Source: Candidatus Fukatsuia endosymbiont of Tuberolachnus salignus (GTDB lineage: Bacteria; Pseudomonadota; Gammaproteobacteria; Enterobacterales; Enterobacteriaceae). From it: a stretch of DNA of 64,000 bases. The position numbers and the translations under genes are program-made. The stretch lies in assembly GCF_964030845.1 (NCBI RefSeq), contig NZ_OZ034983.1:186001-250000 (forward strand), given 5' to 3'. Below are positions 62,199-64,000 of the stretch, in pieces; position 1 is the first letter of the stretch, and each line of letters opens with the position of its first letter. Under the pieces are notes generated by a model. It was not told the origin of the DNA. It did not search any database and saw only the letters and a program-made list of their open reading frames with translations.

Positions 62199-62389
62199 AG
62201 TGCAATCTCCCTTTACGTGAAAATAATGCCGGAATGTTTACCCCGTCCGGCGCGGGTTTGTGTGGTACTATTTTTATGCCGGCTTCTGCTCTACCAAAGA
62301 TGACGCCGGCATAACCTCCCACCACAACAAGGAAAATAGGTTGATGTTTAACAATAAAACGCAAAGTGCGATTAACATTCGCATCTCAT

Positions 62390-62677
62390 TTAATCGCCCT
62401 TGGTACTCTCTACGAAGACATTAAGATCTCTGCATTCAATTTGAAAAGATTTTATTCTTAGCATGAAAAAGAAATGACCGCACTGCCTAAAAAATAGATA
62501 AAAATAGAAAAATATGAATTTCAGGAGAATATTTTCAGTTCTATCTTGATGGTATTTAAGCTTGTGCATTATAATAAAGCACTTTCCAAACATATATACT
62601 CCCATTGCACCATAGACTTTGTAATATCCCCGTTGCACCTTAGAAGGTAGAGTGACAGGGAATGGCTTAATTGTCAT
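62390..62677 (-). CDS. Hypothetical small prophage protein
   Basis: 95 codons with an ATG and a weak CGAGA upstream. Only the first ~33 residues (MTIKPFPVTLPSKVQRGYY, VYGAMGVYMFGKC) look protein-like; the rest is Phe/Lys-rich and may be decayed DNA. Its place in the phage early operon is the main support. Confidence 0.35.
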   Translation of the reverse strand: MTIKPFPVTLPSKVQRGYYKVYGAMGVYMFGKCFIIMHKLKYHQDRTENILLKFIFFYFYLFFRQCGHFFFMLRIKSFQIECRDLNVFVESTKGD

Positions 62678-62851
62678 AAATGTTATCTCGAAATAGCGTT
62701 AAAACACAGTGTGTGACAGTGTGTATTTTTTGAATTTTAAAATTCATCACTTATTCCTGTAATAAATAAAACCTCTTCATAATGCTAATTTAAGGGAAGG
62801 CTTTACGCTTTGATTTAAAGGGTATGACGCGTTTTGCGTTTAATTTCTGCT

Positions 62852-63178
62852 TCATGTATAAGAAATTGCTGCCAACCAGTTAATTTGGCGTGTTTCTTTC
62901 GGTGTGCATGGATTGCCATCACAACGAGAACAATCAGGGCTGATAGCAATAGTTCTGTTGAATAACTCATCATCATTCCTCTCTATTTTCTTCATTTGAT
63001 GTAACTGATCGATGTAATCTGTTGCTTGTGCCACCGTATCGACCTTGCCAAACGACCGATCACCTAACCACAGGTGATAACGGGTAATCGGTTGAGCCAC
63101 TGTTCTCGGCAGGCGGACAAGAGTAAATCCCCGGTATTCCTGTGAGTGGCGACTGATTGCGGTTGGGGGGTAGATCAT
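62852..63178 (-). CDS. Hypothetical prophage protein
   Basis: 108 residues from MIYPPTAISRHSQEYRGF, with GAGGAAAAA upstream; a longer frame to 63211 runs into the next gene. An RYHLWLGDRSFGKVDTVAQA segment, predicted beta-rich, is followed by a helix. A C-terminal CSRCDGNPCTPKE carries three Cys. No family recognised. It starts seven bases after the Cox-like gene's stop, suggesting one early phage transcript. Confidence 0.5.
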   Translation of the reverse strand: MIYPPTAISRHSQEYRGFTLVRLPRTVAQPITRYHLWLGDRSFGKVDTVAQATDYIDQLHQMKKIERNDDELFNRTIAISPDCSRCDGNPCTPKETRQINWLAAISYT

Positions 63179-63185
63179 TTTTTCC

Positions 63186-63500
63186 TCAAATGCGCTTTTC
63201 AATGGCATCAAAACCCTCGATCACAGGGATCGCATAAAAAGCAACCATATTGATACGTTTTAATTCTCTTCGGTTGCTTATCGTACGTTTCAATAATGGG
63301 AGATAGTTACGTTCAGCATCACTTTGAACTTGCCTTAATTCCATGCCAGTAAATTTTGCATACTCACTAAGTGTCATGCTTGGCTTGATATTATTTGCCG
63401 TTAAATAAGAGAGAGATAACTCCATAGCACTAGTTATGGAAGGATGCGGATTCCTTTGCGTCAATGAAACAATACGTTCTTTTGATTTTGGAACGGTCAT
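63186..63500 (-). CDS. Cox/Apl-like phage regulator
   Basis: 104 residues from the ATG overlapping the transposase stop (TGATG). A helix-turn-helix-like segment MTLSEYAKFTGMELRQVQSD fits the pattern of P2 Cox and 186 Apl, small directionality and repressor proteins at the head of the phage early operon. The position (first of the early genes, replication gene last) matches P2 order. The family assignment is by pattern only. IS4-like debris now replaces whatever lay upstream (repressor, integrase). Confidence 0.5.
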   Translation of the reverse strand: MTVPKSKERIVSLTQRNPHPSITSAMELSLSYLTANNIKPSMTLSEYAKFTGMELRQVQSDAERNYLPLLKRTISNRRELKRINMVAFYAIPVIEGFDAIEKRI

Positions 63501-64000
63501 CAATTCACTTTCTCTTCTGCTTCAAAGGCGTCAGTGGCCGTCAAATTGGTCAATAATACCCATTCGACAGGCGCTACTCCTTCTGGAGGAGGCTGTTCTT
63601 TAACACTGATGGCAGATACGTGAACCTTTTCATGGATATGCCGTGAAGCGTCTTTATTGGTAGGCCCATAAACTAGATTATTTCTAATGGGGAGCCAGCC
63701 TGAAATGGAGCGAATATCCACATAAGCCGTTCTTGCTACCCTTTGCTGATTTTTGGGCAGGGTGAGTGCTATGGTTTTTAAAATCGGCGTCTTTGACAAG
63801 GCGGTTTGCACCGTTGTTTTTTTCCCCTTTTCATCGATAAATTTTCTGTCTTTCCGGTTGCGGATAATAAAAAATGTTTTTAGTGAGCTTGCAACCCGAA
63901 AAAGTTCGAAAATATCCGCTTCTCTGTCTCCCAGCGTGATTAAGCAGGTATCTTTGGGTATCAGCGCCGCTGTCTCGTAGAGGGTCTCTATCCACTTAAT
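63500..64000 (-). pseudogene. IS4-family transposase, truncated
   Basis: An open frame from the window edge to 63500, about 166 residues seen. TCLITLGDREADIFELFRV is the second-Asp region of Tn5-like IS4 transposases, and VARTAYVDIRSISGW then PVEWVLLTNLTATDAF precede the missing Y-R-E signature. The protein stops just after EAEEKVN, so the catalytic Glu region is gone. The N-terminal part lies beyond the window. Confidence 0.8.

Noticed and set aside
62155..62364. 69-codon minus-strand frame in the phage early region
   Set aside because: Starts only with TTG, has no ribosome site and overlaps the well-supported 68-residue gene; could be real but is not supported.
1..64000. CRISPR arrays, tRNA and rRNA genes
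   Set aside because: No regularly spaced direct repeats, no tRNA T-loop plus acceptor-stem pattern and no rRNA sequence was found on either strand by eye.

Overview
The window looks like chromosome of a gammaproteobacterium of the order Enterobacterales. RecA, AlaS, CsrA, MurA, the Mla transporter, the rpsB-to-lpxB block, TpiA, CpxRA, RNase T and GrxD all read as close relatives of the Escherichia/Yersinia proteins. The AT-rich intergenic DNA, the many insertion-sequence remnants and small TA-flanked repeats, broken genes (ampC, pfkA, a phage replication gene) and broken synteny suggest a host-restricted, genome-degrading insect symbiont of the Hamiltonella/Regiella/Arsenophonus kind. That placement is inference from gene content; no rRNA is present.

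Layout. 1-10025 (minus): a complete-looking RP4-type trb type IV secretion cluster, trbB-C-D-E-F-G-H-I-J-L, with no relaxase, coupling protein or trbK in view. 10288-12182 (plus): pncC and recA, with an SOS promoter and an ERIC element in the recA leader. 12261-17482 (plus): mlaFEDCB-ibaG-murA, peppered with mobile repeats. 17876-20943 (minus): csrA and alaS. 21270-23541: an ampC-type beta-lactamase pseudogene split by an IS630 element. 23565-37879 (minus): the conserved block rpsB-tsf-pyrH-frr-dxr-uppS-cdsA-rseP-bamA-skp-lpxD-fabZ-lpxA-lpxB, which makes ribosomes, isoprenoid and phospholipid precursors, lipid A and the outer-membrane assembly machinery. 38332-41308: a DecR-like regulator divergent from a cysteine-synthase-fold enzyme, then ybgI and nrdR. 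41340-47216 (minus): an intimin/invasin-type cluster with an inverse autotransporter, two paralogous secreted proteins and an InvE-like adhesin. 48088-56587: rnt, grxD, tpiA, an orphan with a possible papain-like triad, a pfkA pseudogene, and cpxP facing cpxRA across a perfect CpxR box. 56713-64000 (minus): IS630 debris, a frameshifted Ser-rich orphan, the early region of a P2-like prophage, and a truncated IS4-family transposase at the edge.

Two families of small TA-flanked inverted-repeat elements (MITE-like) recur through the window. Family A is about 170 bp with ends like GAGCCTGTTCGAAATCT. Family B is about 135-160 bp with ends like GACTTCTTGCAAAACC. Several copies sit exactly in the stop codon of a gene, so that the element's first base completes the stop.

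The surface and secretion content (trb T4SS, invasin cluster, possible papain-like effector, Ser-rich orphan) beside an eroding general genome suggests an organism that still depends on host interaction. No gene cluster here is unequivocally a new system. The best candidates are the invasin cluster with its shared C-terminal module, the papain-like orphan, and the stop-codon-preserving MITEs.
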